Of a stretch of 64,000 nt of DNA, positions 38,604 to 47,612 are shown in pieces. The stretch lies in the NCBI GenBank assembly GCA_016213645.1, contig JACQZY010000003.1, positions 68,749-132,748 on the forward strand, in the 5' to 3' direction. Source of the DNA: Actinomycetota bacterium (GTDB lineage: Bacteria > Actinomycetota > Thermoleophilia > Solirubrobacterales > JACPNS01). Within the stretch, counting starts at the first letter, position 1. Each line of letters begins with the position of its first letter. Below the pieces are notes generated by a model. The model had not been told where the DNA came from. It searched no databases and was given only the letters and a program-made list of their open reading frames with translations. The translations under genes were made by a program, and so were the position numbers.

Positions 38604-39509
38604 GTGCGCGACGAGATCGTCACTCAGACAATCAGTGAACCGCTGTCCGGCGGTTCGCCGGGGGCGACCGTCACGCTGCGGCCGCTGCGCTGCGGAGAAA
38701 TACTGGCTCCACCGGGGTTTTTGCGCCTTGATGACGGCGTGGCCGGCAAGGCGCGGGCCGTCGGGCTGGGCATAGGTGAGCGCCAGAAGGTCTGGATTCC
38801 GTTGCCGACGTTTCTGGTGGAACACCCCACCGCCGGGCACGTGCTGATCGACACCGGTCCCCCGGCCTCGGCCGCGCACGACATCAAGGCGGCGTTCGGT
38901 CGCCTGGGAGCGGCGATTTACACGCTGCGCATGAAGCCGGAAGATGCAGTCGCGACACAACTGCGGGCGCATGGGGTTGACCCGCGCAGCATTAAGACAG
39001 TCGTGCTCACGCATCTTCACCTTGACCACGCCGGTTCGATCAGCGAATTTCCCCACGCGCGTTTCATCACCACAACGCGCGAATGGGCAAGTGCGCACGG
39101 CCCGCGAGGGTTTCAACGCGGTTACATCAAACGCCAGTTCGACCACGCGTTCGACTACAAGCTGATCAACTACGACGCGCCTGAGATCAACTCGTTCGCC
39201 AGTTTCGGACGTGCCTTTGATCTCTTCGGCGACGGATCGATCACGCTTGTGTCCACCCCGGGCCATAGTGCCGGGCATCAGTCGGTGGTGCTTCGCATGG
39301 GCGGACGCGAAGCGCTGCTCTGCGGCGACGCCGCCTACCTAAAGCAAACAATCAGCGACGGTCGACGTCCGTTGATTCTGCACGACGAACACAACTTCAA
39401 GCGCTCGCTGCGCGAGATTCGCGGCTATATGCAGATCACGCCAAGCGCGTTGGTCGTACCGGGCCACGACCCCGAGGCCTGGTCGCGGCTGGACGCGTTT
39501 TACGATTGA
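38604..39509 (+). CDS. Metallo-beta-lactamase-fold hydrolase, AHL-lactonase-like
   Basis: A 301-residue zinc hydrolase. The metal site is HLHLDHAGS (about residue 136), STPGHSAGHQ and CGDAAY, followed by a C-terminal PGHDPEAW His. Overall length and the N-terminal VWIPLPTFLVEHP...LIDTG strand pair resemble N-acyl-homoserine lactonases (AiiA group), but substrate specificity cannot be fixed. GTG start. It converges on plsC with a 10-nt overlap of 3' ends. Confidence 0.88.
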   Translation: MRDEIVTQTISEPLSGGSPGATVTLRPLRCGEILAPPGFLRLDDGVAGKARAVGLGIGERQKVWIPLPTFLVEHPTAGHVLIDTGPPASAAHDIKAAFGRLGAAIYTLRMKPEDAVATQLRAHGVDPRSIKTVVLTHLHLDHAGSISEFPHARFITTTREWASAHGPRGFQRGYIKRQFDHAFDYKLINYDAPEINSFASFGRAFDLFGDGSITLVSTPGHSAGHQSVVLRMGGREALLCGDAAYLKQTISDGRRPLILHDEHNFKRSLREIRGYMQITPSALVVPGHDPEAWSRLDAFYD

Positions 39510-40303
39510 TCGTCTTCGTCGTCCGGCGATTCGACGACCGCGCGCGCCGCGACGTTCCCAGGTAGCTCGCCGGTGCGTTCACGTTCGCGGCGACGCCAAG
39601 CCGGTTCCAGTTTCGCGTCCAGCTCGTAAAACATCTCGGTCACGCGAGAAAAGATCGTGCGAGCCGCCTCGATCTGCTGCTCGCGAGTGGGTTCTTCGAT
39701 CTTGTCGAAGATCAACGGACGCCCGTACTGCACGGTGACCTTGGGGAAGCCGTGCCGTTTGTAGTCGCGCAGGAACTGCGAGCCGTAGATCGCGATCGGT
39801 ACAACCGGCACGCCGGTCGTGAGCGCGAGTATGCCCGGGCCGCGCTTAGCGGTCTTCGGGTAGTAATTGCGCGATCGGCCGCCCTCGGCGTATAGCTGCA
39901 CCACGCCGCCGCGCTGCACGATCGCGCGGGCAGACGCAAACGCTTCGTCATCGCCCTTGCCGCGCATCACCGGAAACACGCCGCCGTGCGAGAACACAAA
40001 GTCCATCGGCGGTTTGAAAAGCTGCGACTTGCCCATGAACTGGATTTTGCGGCGCAGGCAGATGCCGCAGTAGAAGTGATCGATGAAGCTGAAGTGGTTG
40101 GGTACCAGGATCACGCCGCCCGAGGCGGGCACGTTTTGCGGGTCGATCGAGGTAACGCGATCCAGCGCCCCGTAAATACCCGTCGTCGTGAAACGGACGG
40201 CGTCGTACATCACGCTGGGTTTGTTCTCGCGCACACGCCTGTGGTACTTGGCCATCGCCTGCGTGCCACGCGGGTCGATGTACACCTGTTTTTTCATCGC
40301 CAT
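39500..40303 (-). CDS. plsC: 1-acyl-sn-glycerol-3-phosphate acyltransferase family protein
   Basis: A 267-residue PlsC-family acyltransferase, which acylates lysophosphatidic acid to phosphatidic acid at the membrane. The HX4D motif is NHFSFIDH (His70, Asp75) and the acceptor-binding motif is EGGRS (about residues 140-144), with PVVPIAIYG after it. The ATG at 40303 (MAMKKQVYID) lies 7 nt after the glpK stop; the frame is open into glpK. Third gene of a glycosyltransferase-glpK-plsC unit. Confidence 0.92.
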   Translation of the reverse strand: MAMKKQVYIDPRGTQAMAKYHRRVRENKPSVMYDAVRFTTTGIYGALDRVTSIDPQNVPASGGVILVPNHFSFIDHFYCGICLRRKIQFMGKSQLFKPPMDFVFSHGGVFPVMRGKGDDEAFASARAIVQRGGVVQLYAEGGRSRNYYPKTAKRGPGILALTTGVPVVPIAIYGSQFLRDYKRHGFPKVTVQYGRPLIFDKIEEPTREQQIEAARTIFSRVTEMFYELDAKLEPAWRRRERERTGELPGNVAARAVVESPDDEDDQS

Positions 40304-40310
40304 CGTCTGG

Positions 40311-41810
40311 TTACTCGCTTTCGCCTTCTCCGCCGGTCGGCGTACCGCGACCGCGCGCGGCATGCACCGTGGCGGCCCATTCGTCCAGCAGGGCCGCCCG
40401 GCGTGATTCTGGCATCCCGGGTTCGTATCGCACGTCCTCGCGCCAGAGTCGCGAGACCTCGTCAGCGCTCCACGCGCCCGTCGCCACCCCGGCCAGCAGG
40501 CCCGCGCCGTACGCAGTCGTTTCAGTGACCTCCGGCACCACCACCGGCACTCCCAGAACGTCGGCCTGAAACTGCATCAGCCAAGTGTTCGCCACGGCGC
40601 CGCCGTCGGCGTGCAACTCCGTCAGATCGGGGCCGCCCGCGCCGCGCATCGCGGTCACGGCGTCGGCGGTTTGGTAAGCGATCGCCTCAAGCGCGGCGCG
40701 GGCCAGATGCGCCCGCGTGGTGCCGCGCGTCAATCCCATGATCGCGCCGTGCGCGTGGGGGTCCCAGTGGGGTGAGCCCAGGCCGGTCAGCGCCGGTACG
40801 AAGTAAACGCCGTCGTTGGACTTCAGCGACGCCGCCAGGCGCTCGCTCTCCCCCGCCGCGCCGATGATGCCCAAACCGTCGCGCAGCCACTGCACGGCCG
40901 CGCCGGCCACGAAAACGCTGGCCTCCAGCGCGTAGGAAACCGCTTCGCCGTCGCCCCAGGCAACGGTCGTAAGCAACCCTTCGGTCGGCGGCGGAGGTTT
41001 GGATCCAACATTCAGCAGTACGAAGCTGCCGGTGCCGTAGGTGTTCTTCGCCAGCCCGGGGCGCGTGCACGCCTGTCCAAAAAGCGCGGCCTGCTGATCG
41101 CCGGCGATACCCGCCAGCGGCACGCTCGCGCCGCCAAAGATCGACGGGTCGGTTTGCCCGAACACGCCCTGCGACGGCAGCACCTCCGGCAGCGAGGCGC
41201 GGTCCACGCCAAAGCGCGCGCAGAGTTCTTCGTCCCAGTCCAGCCGCGCGATGTCAAAAAGCATCGTGCGCGAGGCGTTCGTGTAATCGGTTACGTGCCG
41301 GCCGGTCAGCTTGAAGGCCAACCATGAGTCGATCGTGCCGAAACAGATCTCCCGGGGCGGCCGCTCGCGCAGGCCGGGCACGTTTTCCAGCAGCCACTCA
41401 ATCTTGGTGGCAGAGAAGTACGGGTCCAGCGTCAGGCCGGTGCGGGCGCGCACCAATTGCTGCAAACCTTCGGCGGCAAGCTGTTCGCAACGCGCCGTTG
41501 TGCGGCGGTCCTGCCAGACGATCGCCGGAGCCAGCGGTTCGCCGGTTGCGCGATCCCATACCACGACAGTCTCGCGCTGATTGGTGATGCCTACGCCGCG
41601 CAGATCCGGCCCGCGCGCGCCGGCGGCCTCCAACGCTTCGTGCGCCACCGCCGCGGTGACTTCCCAGATTTCGGCGGCGTCGTGCTCCACCCATCCTGGC
41701 CGCGGAAAGTGCTGCGTGAACTCGCGGCTTCGACGGGCCGACACCCGCCCTTCGTCGTCGATCAGCAATGCCGTACTGCCCGTCGTGCCCTGGTCGAGCG
41801 ACAGAATCAC
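40311..41810 (-). CDS. glpK: Glycerol kinase
   Basis: A 499-residue FGGY-family kinase that phosphorylates glycerol to sn-glycerol-3-phosphate. The start LSLDQGTTGSTALLID, GVGITNQRET, NASRTMLFDIARLDWDEELC, GIAGDQQAALFGQ, YGTGSF and a C-terminal LHADGGAVANTWLMQFQAD are all characteristic. It overlaps the upstream glycosyltransferase by 4 nt and is followed closely by plsC, so glycerol may be fed straight into phospholipid or glycolipid synthesis. No glycerol facilitator or dehydrogenase is adjacent. Confidence 0.96.
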   Translation of the reverse strand: MILSLDQGTTGSTALLIDDEGRVSARRSREFTQHFPRPGWVEHDAAEIWEVTAAVAHEALEAAGARGPDLRGVGITNQRETVVVWDRATGEPLAPAIVWQDRRTTARCEQLAAEGLQQLVRARTGLTLDPYFSATKIEWLLENVPGLRERPPREICFGTIDSWLAFKLTGRHVTDYTNASRTMLFDIARLDWDEELCARFGVDRASLPEVLPSQGVFGQTDPSIFGGASVPLAGIAGDQQAALFGQACTRPGLAKNTYGTGSFVLLNVGSKPPPPTEGLLTTVAWGDGEAVSYALEASVFVAGAAVQWLRDGLGIIGAAGESERLAASLKSNDGVYFVPALTGLGSPHWDPHAHGAIMGLTRGTTRAHLARAALEAIAYQTADAVTAMRGAGGPDLTELHADGGAVANTWLMQFQADVLGVPVVVPEVTETTAYGAGLLAGVATGAWSADEVSRLWREDVRYEPGMPESRRAALLDEWAATVHAARGRGTPTGGEGESE

Positions 41811-42553
41811 GGGGCGGCCTCCGCCGGCGAAGCCGCCGCCCGCGGCTTTGCCGTCGCCCGGTAAACGCGCAGAAAGTCGCGAAGCTGTCGACCGCGGTGG
41901 ATAAAACCGCGCAGCGTCTTGCCGGTGGCGCGATGCGCGAGGTCGAGCTCGATCTCACGCACGCGCAGGCCTGACCGCACGGCGTCGACGGTCATTCCGA
42001 TCTCCATTCCGAAGCCGTCGCGAAACGGCGCAACGGCCTCCAGCGCTTCGTACGAAAGCGCGCGCTGACCGCTGATCGGCGCTGAGGTGTCCAGACCGCA
42101 GCGGCGTTCGATCGCCCAGTGGGCAAAGCCCAGGGCCAGGCCGAATCCACCACCCACGCGTCGCGCGAAAGCGGCCACGGCCACATCGGCCTCGCCGGCG
42201 GCGACTGCCTCGGCCAGCGGCGCGAGCCGCGCCGCGCTGTCGGCCAGGTCGGCATCCGCCAGCAGAACGACCGGCAGACCCGTCGGCGGCCCGTCGGCCA
42301 GCGCCCGCGCCGCGGCAAGCGACGCGGCCTGACCTTTGCCCTGGTGATGACCCGCACCGACCACCACCGCACCGGCTTCACGCGCCACGGCGGCGGTGTC
42401 GTCTTCCGAACCGTCATCGGCCACGACGACGGTCGCACCGGTGAACACCTCGTGCAAGGCCGCGACGGTTCCGGCGATGCGGTCGGCTTCGTTGCGCGCC
42501 GCCACGATCACGTGGCCCACCATCGGGCTGGACGTTTTGCGAGATTCCGTCAT
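41807..42553 (-). CDS. Family 2 glycosyltransferase
   Basis: A 248-residue GT-A fold glycosyltransferase without clear transmembrane helices. Visible are VIVAARNEADRIAGTV (nucleotide-binding strand), VVADDGSEDDT and the metal-binding LLADADL. The acceptor-side segment ISGQRALSYEALEAV and a basic C-terminus follow. It resembles dolichyl-phosphate-mannose synthase or glucosyl-3-phosphoglycerate synthase-like enzymes; the donor and acceptor cannot be read here. The ATG at 42553 diverges from the biotin-carrier gene; the long upstream open frame is a shadow. First gene of the glpK-plsC unit. Confidence 0.88.
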   Translation of the reverse strand: MTESRKTSSPMVGHVIVAARNEADRIAGTVAALHEVFTGATVVVADDGSEDDTAAVAREAGAVVVGAGHHQGKGQAASLAAARALADGPPTGLPVVLLADADLADSAARLAPLAEAVAAGEADVAVAAFARRVGGGFGLALGFAHWAIERRCGLDTSAPISGQRALSYEALEAVAPFRDGFGMEIGMTVDAVRSGLRVREIELDLAHRATGKTLRGFIHRGRQLRDFLRVYRATAKPRAAASPAEAAP

Positions 42554-42614
42554 CAGACCGGATATGGTGCCATCTGTCCGGGACGCCCGTGAGCGATTCG
42601 GCCACCAAGCGAAC

Positions 42615-42827
42615 ATGAGCGAGATCGAAGCGCACATAACAGGCACCGTCTGGAAGATCGAGGTCAAGCCGGGTGACGAGATCGCCGAGGGCGACACCGT
42701 CGTGATTCTCGAATCGATGAAGATGGAGATGCCGGTCGAGTCCGAAGACGATGGCGTCGTTAAAGAAGTGCTCTGCGCCGAGGGCCAGGCGGTTGCCGAG
42801 GGCGACCCGCTTGTAGTGCTCGAGTAG
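42615..42827 (+). CDS. Stand-alone biotin/lipoyl carrier protein
   Basis: A 70-residue protein consisting only of a biotinyl domain. The biotinylation motif is ESMKMEMP (Lys about residue 36), and the two-fold hammerhead repeat (GDEIAEGDTVVILE / GQAVAEGDPLVVLE) is clear. It would carry carboxybiotin between a biotin carboxylase and a carboxyltransferase such as the one at 24751. It sits 24 nt before a crotonase-fold gene and 1 kb before biotin-synthesis genes. Confidence 0.93.
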   Translation: MSEIEAHITGTVWKIEVKPGDEIAEGDTVVILESMKMEMPVESEDDGVVKEVLCAEGQAVAEGDPLVVLE

Positions 42828-42851
42828 CGAGCGGCGCCGGAACGGAACAAC

Positions 42852-43670
42852 ATGCCCGACGGCAAAGGATCTGCCGGCGAACGCCCACTGGCCGACGGCA
42901 AACTGCTCTACGACGAGCCGGCCGAACAGGTCGCCCGGTTGCGCATCGCCAACCCCGAGAAGCGCGGCGCGCTGGACCATCAGATTCTCGACGCGATCTC
43001 GCACGAAGTACCGCTGATCCAGGCCCGGTGCCTGATCATCACCGGCACCGGACCGGTCTTCAGCGCCGGGTACGACATCGGCGGACTGCCTGAGGACGGC
43101 TTTTCCGAGGCGGCCGAGAAGCTCGTCGCCCACCCTTTCACCGAGGCGATCACCGCGATCGAGAATTTCCCGTACCCAACGATCGCGGCGCTCAACGGCC
43201 ACACGATCGGCGGCGGACTGGAGCTGGCGCTTTCGTGCGATTTGCGCGTCTGCGCCGACGGCGCGAAGCTGGGAATGCCGCCGGCCAAGCTGGGCCTGGT
43301 CTACAGCCACGCGGGACTGGACAAGTTCATCCAGACGATCGGACCCGCACGCACCAGCGAGTTGTTCTACAGCGCGATCAACATCGACGCCGCGAAGGCG
43401 CTCTCCTGGGGATTGGTGAATGACGTCCGCGAACCGGATGCGGTCGGCGAAGCCACGCTCACGTTGGCCGCGACGATCGCCGCCAACGCGCCGCTGAGCC
43501 TGGCAGGCAACAAGCGCGTGATCCGCACGCTGATGGCACACGCGCCGATCAACCCCGAGATCGAGGCGGAGCTTGTGGAACTGCGCCGCGAGTGCTTTCT
43601 CAGCGAGGACTTTCGCGAGGGCGTGCGAGCGTTTGCGGAGAAGCGGTCGCCCCAATGGCGCGGCCGTTGA
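42852..43670 (+). CDS. Crotonase-fold protein, methylmalonyl-CoA-decarboxylase-like
   Basis: A 272-residue protein. The oxyanion regions are GTGPVFSAGYDIGGLP and TIGGGLELALSCD. The Glu of classical hydratases in the second half (PEI) is replaced (MPPAKLGLVYS). The Tyr in LVYS, ELFYSAINIDAAKALSWGLVN and the ending SEDFREGVRAFAEKRSP match the E. coli methylmalonyl-CoA decarboxylase (ScpB/YgfG) better than hydratases. One difference is Tyr in SAGYDI, where YgfG has His. Decarboxylation of methyl- or ethylmalonyl-CoA is therefore a reasonable but unproven guess. Probably co-transcribed with the biotin carrier. Confidence 0.85.
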   Translation: MPDGKGSAGERPLADGKLLYDEPAEQVARLRIANPEKRGALDHQILDAISHEVPLIQARCLIITGTGPVFSAGYDIGGLPEDGFSEAAEKLVAHPFTEAITAIENFPYPTIAALNGHTIGGGLELALSCDLRVCADGAKLGMPPAKLGLVYSHAGLDKFIQTIGPARTSELFYSAINIDAAKALSWGLVNDVREPDAVGEATLTLAATIAANAPLSLAGNKRVIRTLMAHAPINPEIEAELVELRRECFLSEDFREGVRAFAEKRSPQWRGR

Positions 43671-43774
43671 GCCGCCGACCGGACGATTGCGCATGAATGC
43701 AGCGATTTCCCGGCCACTCCGTCCGCTGAATGGCGTAGGTTTCCCATTGATCTGACCTGCCGTGGGGACGGGCG

Positions 43775-45025
43775 ATGACTGATATCGAACAGCACTTAGC
43801 CGATCTGGAAGACCGGGGTCTGTACCGCCGGATGCGGCTTGTATCCGGTCCGCAGGGCGCACGCGTGCTGTTGGACGGCAAGCCCGTGCTGGTGATGTGC
43901 TCGAACAACTACCTCGGCCTCGCCGACCACCCGCGCGTGCGCGAGGCCGCCGCGGACGCGGCGCGGCGCTGGGGCGTGGGTTCCAGCGGCTCGCGGCTGA
44001 TCAGTGGCAATATGACCGTGCACCGCCGCTTGGAGAAACGGCTGGCCGAGTTCAAGGGCACCGAGGCAGCTCTGCTCTTTGGCAGTGGCTACCTGGCCAA
44101 CACCGGCATTATTCCGGCGCTCACGCAACCTGGCGACGTTGTCTTCAGCGACGAGCTGAACCACGCTTCAATCGTCGACGGCTGCCGCCTCTCGCGCGCC
44201 GAAGTCTTTGTCTACGACCACGGCGACCTGGAACACTTGGCCTGGGGCCTGCGCCAGGCGCGCGGCACCGGCAGCCTGATCGTTACCGACAGCATGTTCA
44301 GCATGGACGGAGACTTTGCGCCGCTTGAGGGCATTGTGGAGCTGGCCCACCAGCACGATGCCCGCGTGATGGTGGACGAGGCCCACGCCACCGGCACCAC
44401 CGGACCCGGCGGTCGTGGCGCCGTCGCGGCCGCGGGCCTGACGAACGAAGTTGACGTAATCGTCGGCACGCTCGGCAAGTCGCTCGGCGCGTACGGCGCG
44501 TACGTGGCCTGCGACACGCAGATGGCGCGCTACCTGGTAAACGTCGCGCGCCCGTTCATATTCTCAACCGCACCCGCACCGCCGGTGGCAGCCGCGGCCG
44601 CCGAGGCACTGGAAATCTTGATCGAAGAGCCTCGCCGTGTACAGCGGTTGCGTCAAAACAGCGAGCTTTTTCGCCGCGAGCTGAACCGTCACGGATTCGA
44701 AGTTGACCCAACCGGCGCGCACATCGTTCCGCTGATCACCGGCAACGCCGAGTCGGCGATGAAGATGACCGAAACCGCGCTCGAGCGCGGCGTTTTTGCG
44801 CAGGGCATTCGCCCGCCGACGGTGGCGCCGGGGCTCTGCCGCCTGCGGCTTTCCGTGATGGCGTCGCACAAGCAGGATGAACTCCGCGCCGCCGCACGTG
44901 TGCTGGCGGCGGCGGCAAAGGGCGTCGGCTTTACGCCGGACACCGGCATGCCGGGAGAGTTCGCCCCGCCGGCCCGCTTCATCGAAGACACGGACGACCA
45001 GGACGGTCTCGCAAGCGTTGCCTGA
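43775..45025 (+). CDS. bioF: 8-amino-7-oxononanoate synthase
   Basis: A 416-residue PLP-dependent alpha-oxoamine synthase. In biotin synthesis it condenses pimeloyl-thioester with alanine. Marks: NNYLGLADHPRVREAA, GSSGSRLISGN, SDELNHASIVDGCRLS, VDEAHATGT (PLP-ring Asp) and GTLGKSLGAYGAY with the PLP Lys at about 235. The fold alone also fits 2-amino-3-ketobutyrate CoA ligase, but the overlap with bioD settles the role. An about 30-residue C-terminal tail is extra. ATG start; no BirA-like operator recognised upstream. Confidence 0.94.
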   Translation: MTDIEQHLADLEDRGLYRRMRLVSGPQGARVLLDGKPVLVMCSNNYLGLADHPRVREAAADAARRWGVGSSGSRLISGNMTVHRRLEKRLAEFKGTEAALLFGSGYLANTGIIPALTQPGDVVFSDELNHASIVDGCRLSRAEVFVYDHGDLEHLAWGLRQARGTGSLIVTDSMFSMDGDFAPLEGIVELAHQHDARVMVDEAHATGTTGPGGRGAVAAAGLTNEVDVIVGTLGKSLGAYGAYVACDTQMARYLVNVARPFIFSTAPAPPVAAAAAEALEILIEEPRRVQRLRQNSELFRRELNRHGFEVDPTGAHIVPLITGNAESAMKMTETALERGVFAQGIRPPTVAPGLCRLRLSVMASHKQDELRAAARVLAAAAKGVGFTPDTGMPGEFAPPARFIEDTDDQDGLASVA

Positions 45026-45725
45026 GACGCCGGCTCCGCCGCGGGGGGTCTTTGTGACCGGCACCGGCACCGGAGTGGGCAAGTCGGTGGTGGCGGCGGC
45101 GTTCGTTGCCACACTCGCCGCCGCCGGACACCGGATCTGTGCGTTCAAACCCGCGGTCAGCGGACTGGACGAGCCAGACCCAGTCTGGCCGCCGGACCAC
45201 GAGCTGCTGGCAACGGCAACCGGCCATCAGCCGCCGGAGGACGTCTCGCCTTATCTGTTCGGCCCGGCGGTCTCGCCGCATCTCGCGGCCGAAATGGCGG
45301 GTGTGAAGATTGAGCGGTCCGTGATCGACGCCGCCTTCAGCGAACTAGCTAACGCCGGTTGCGACGCGATCGTCTGCGAGGGCGTCGGTGGACTGCTGGT
45401 GCCGCTCTCGACCGACCCGCCGCTGTCGGTCTTGGACCTGGCGACCGGTTGGCGTCTCCCCGTTGTCGTCGTCACTCACCCCGGCCTGGGCACGATCAGC
45501 GACACGCGGTTGACGGTCGATCGCCTGAGGGCGGAGGGGATCACGGTGGCCGGCGTGGTGTTGACGCCATGGCCGACCGAGCCGGATTCCGTCGCGCTGT
45601 CCAACCGCGAAACGATCGAGCGACTGTGCGAAATAGAGGTCTCCACGCTGCCGCCGACAGTGCCGGGCGAACTGGCGCGGGCTGCCGCCGGCCTACCGGC
45701 ATTGCGCTGGACGGGCCTGGACTAA
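45018..45725 (+). CDS. bioD: Dethiobiotin synthetase
   Basis: A roughly 235-residue ATP-dependent carboxylase that closes the ureido ring of dethiobiotin. The P-loop GTGTGVGKS is near the N-terminus (residues 14-22), followed by AFKPAVSGLDEPD, CEGVGGLLVPL and VVVTHPGLGTISDTRL. The TTG start at 45018 overlaps the bioF stop and leaves a complete first strand; the next in-frame GTG would cut it. Confidence 0.93.
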   Translation: MPETPAPPRGVFVTGTGTGVGKSVVAAAFVATLAAAGHRICAFKPAVSGLDEPDPVWPPDHELLATATGHQPPEDVSPYLFGPAVSPHLAAEMAGVKIERSVIDAAFSELANAGCDAIVCEGVGGLLVPLSTDPPLSVLDLATGWRLPVVVVTHPGLGTISDTRLTVDRLRAEGITVAGVVLTPWPTEPDSVALSNRETIERLCEIEVSTLPPTVPGELARAAAGLPALRWTGLD

Positions 45726-45884
45726 AGCGACCGAAACTCGATCGCCGCCTGAATGGGGAGACGCACAACTAATGGGTAGACTGGAACTCCGGTTTCCGTA
45801 ACGCCGTACTGTGTCGCGCCAACAATGCAGCGCCGACTACCTAGCGCGGGTTGTGCCGAAAGCTCCCGTGCGCAGGGGGACAAC

Positions 45885-47612
45885 TTGAAAGACCACTGCT
45901 TTTTTCGCACTAGCCGTGCAGGCGCCGCCTGCACGTTGTTGTCCGCAGTTTCGCTTCTGCTGCTGATCGGCGCCACGCTCGCGCTGGCCGCGGCAAGTGA
46001 CCTCGACACGTCGTTCGGCACCGGCGGCAAGGTCGTCACCGCGGTCAGCAGCGGGCAGGAGCACCTGTCGGCCGTCGCGGTCCAGCCGGACGGCAAGATC
46101 ATCGTCGCCGGAAACTCGGAAACCGGCTCCGGATACCAATTCGCGCTCACGCGTTACAACCCGAACGGAACGCCGGATACTTCGTTTGACACAGACGGCA
46201 CGCTGTTGAAGACCGTCGGCGCGACGAATGACACGATCGCCGCGATCGCGCTTCAACCAGACGGCAAGATCGTCGTCGTGGGATCGCGCCACAACGGCAG
46301 TGACCCGGACTTCGTCGTCGCCCGCTTCAATCCCGACGGCTCCTCGGACACCGGATTCAGCGGCGACGGCGTTCAATTCACGCCGATCGGCTCCAGCACC
46401 GACATCGCCTTTGACGTGGCGCTTCAGCCGGATGGCAAGATCGTCGTGGCCGGTCAGCGTTACAACGCCGGTTTCAACGACATGGCAGTCGCGCGCTACA
46501 ACACCGACGGCTCCCTGGACACGAGCTTCGACACCGACGGCAAGGTCGTCGTGCCGGTCGTCGCCGACAACGACCTGGCGCTGGCGCTTGCGCTCCAGCC
46601 GGATGGCAAGATCGTGCTGACGGGTCCGGCGACGGTGGGCGGTTTCAGGGATTTCGCCTTCGTACGCCTGAACTCGAACGGCTCGCTTGACACCGGTTTC
46701 GACGGAGACGGGATATTGGTCATGTCGATCGGTGCGGGAGACGATTATCCGCGCGGGTTGATCGCCCAGCCTGATGGCAAGTTGCTGACGGTCGGCGAGG
46801 CATACATTGGCTCAACCTACGACCTCGCGCTCGCGCGCCTAAACCCCGACGGCACGCTCGACACCGGCTTCGACGGCGACGGCAAGGTGACGACAGCGAT
46901 CGGGTCCGCGGGGGATTTCGGCCAAGACGTCCGGCTTCAGTGGAACGGACAGATCGTGGCGCTCGGTGCAACCTACGACGGCGGCTACTACGACACCGCC
47001 GTCACGCGGTACAACTCGGACGGATCGCTGGACTCAACCTTTGACGGAGACGGAAAGCTCGTCTCATCAATCAGTTCCGGCAGTGACTTCGGCTATGCGC
47101 TTGCGATCCAGCCGGATGGCAAATTTGTCGCCGCCGGTGACGCTCTGGCGGGTCCCGGCAATTATGACTTTGCCGTTCAGCGTTTTGTCGGCGACCCACC
47201 GCCGGTGACCGCGCCGCCACCTACGCCGACGGCGTCGATCACCTCGCCGTCAAAGTCAATACTCCGGCGTAAAAAACTCAAGAGCTTCGCCGGAACCGCC
47301 GGTCCGGCGGGTCAGGTGGCGAAGGTGGAGATCGGCCTGCTTCAGGTGAACAGAAGACTTCGCAAGCGTGGATACTGCCGCTGGCTCAAGAGCAACAAAG
47401 CCATCTTCAAGAAGGTTCGCGACCGAGCCAAGAAGTGCAATGAACCGCGCCTCTTGACGGCGGCGGGCTCAGATGCGTGGTCGTTCAAGCTCAAACGTCT
47501 ACTCGCCAAGGGCTCATACAAGCTGTACGTGCGCGTGACGCTCACGAATGGCGCCGTGCACTCAACCTATTCGTCCAGACAAGGGAACTTCAAATCCTTT
47601 ACCGTGAAATGA
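45885..47612 (+). CDS. Secreted delta-60 repeat protein (probable seven-bladed propeller)
   Basis: A roughly 575-residue protein. The TTG at 45885 has AGGGGG 6 nt before it and gives a signal peptide ending near LALAAASD. Seven repeats of about 57 residues follow, each like ALQPDGKIVVAG...FALARYNPDGSLDTSFDGDG; the number suggests a seven-bladed beta-propeller. The Asp-rich DTSFDGDG turns could bind calcium. After a Pro/Thr linker comes a roughly 120-residue domain with one Cys pair (GYCRWLK ... AKKCNEP), shared with the next protein. It lies between bioD and bioA. Function unknown; extracellular location is inferred. The gap 45726-45884 has no gene. Confidence 0.85.
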   Translation: MKDHCFFRTSRAGAACTLLSAVSLLLLIGATLALAAASDLDTSFGTGGKVVTAVSSGQEHLSAVAVQPDGKIIVAGNSETGSGYQFALTRYNPNGTPDTSFDTDGTLLKTVGATNDTIAAIALQPDGKIVVVGSRHNGSDPDFVVARFNPDGSSDTGFSGDGVQFTPIGSSTDIAFDVALQPDGKIVVAGQRYNAGFNDMAVARYNTDGSLDTSFDTDGKVVVPVVADNDLALALALQPDGKIVLTGPATVGGFRDFAFVRLNSNGSLDTGFDGDGILVMSIGAGDDYPRGLIAQPDGKLLTVGEAYIGSTYDLALARLNPDGTLDTGFDGDGKVTTAIGSAGDFGQDVRLQWNGQIVALGATYDGGYYDTAVTRYNSDGSLDSTFDGDGKLVSSISSGSDFGYALAIQPDGKFVAAGDALAGPGNYDFAVQRFVGDPPPVTAPPPTPTASITSPSKSILRRKKLKSFAGTAGPAGQVAKVEIGLLQVNRRLRKRGYCRWLKSNKAIFKKVRDRAKKCNEPRLLTAAGSDAWSFKLKRLLAKGSYKLYVRVTLTNGAVHSTYSSRQGNFKSFTVK

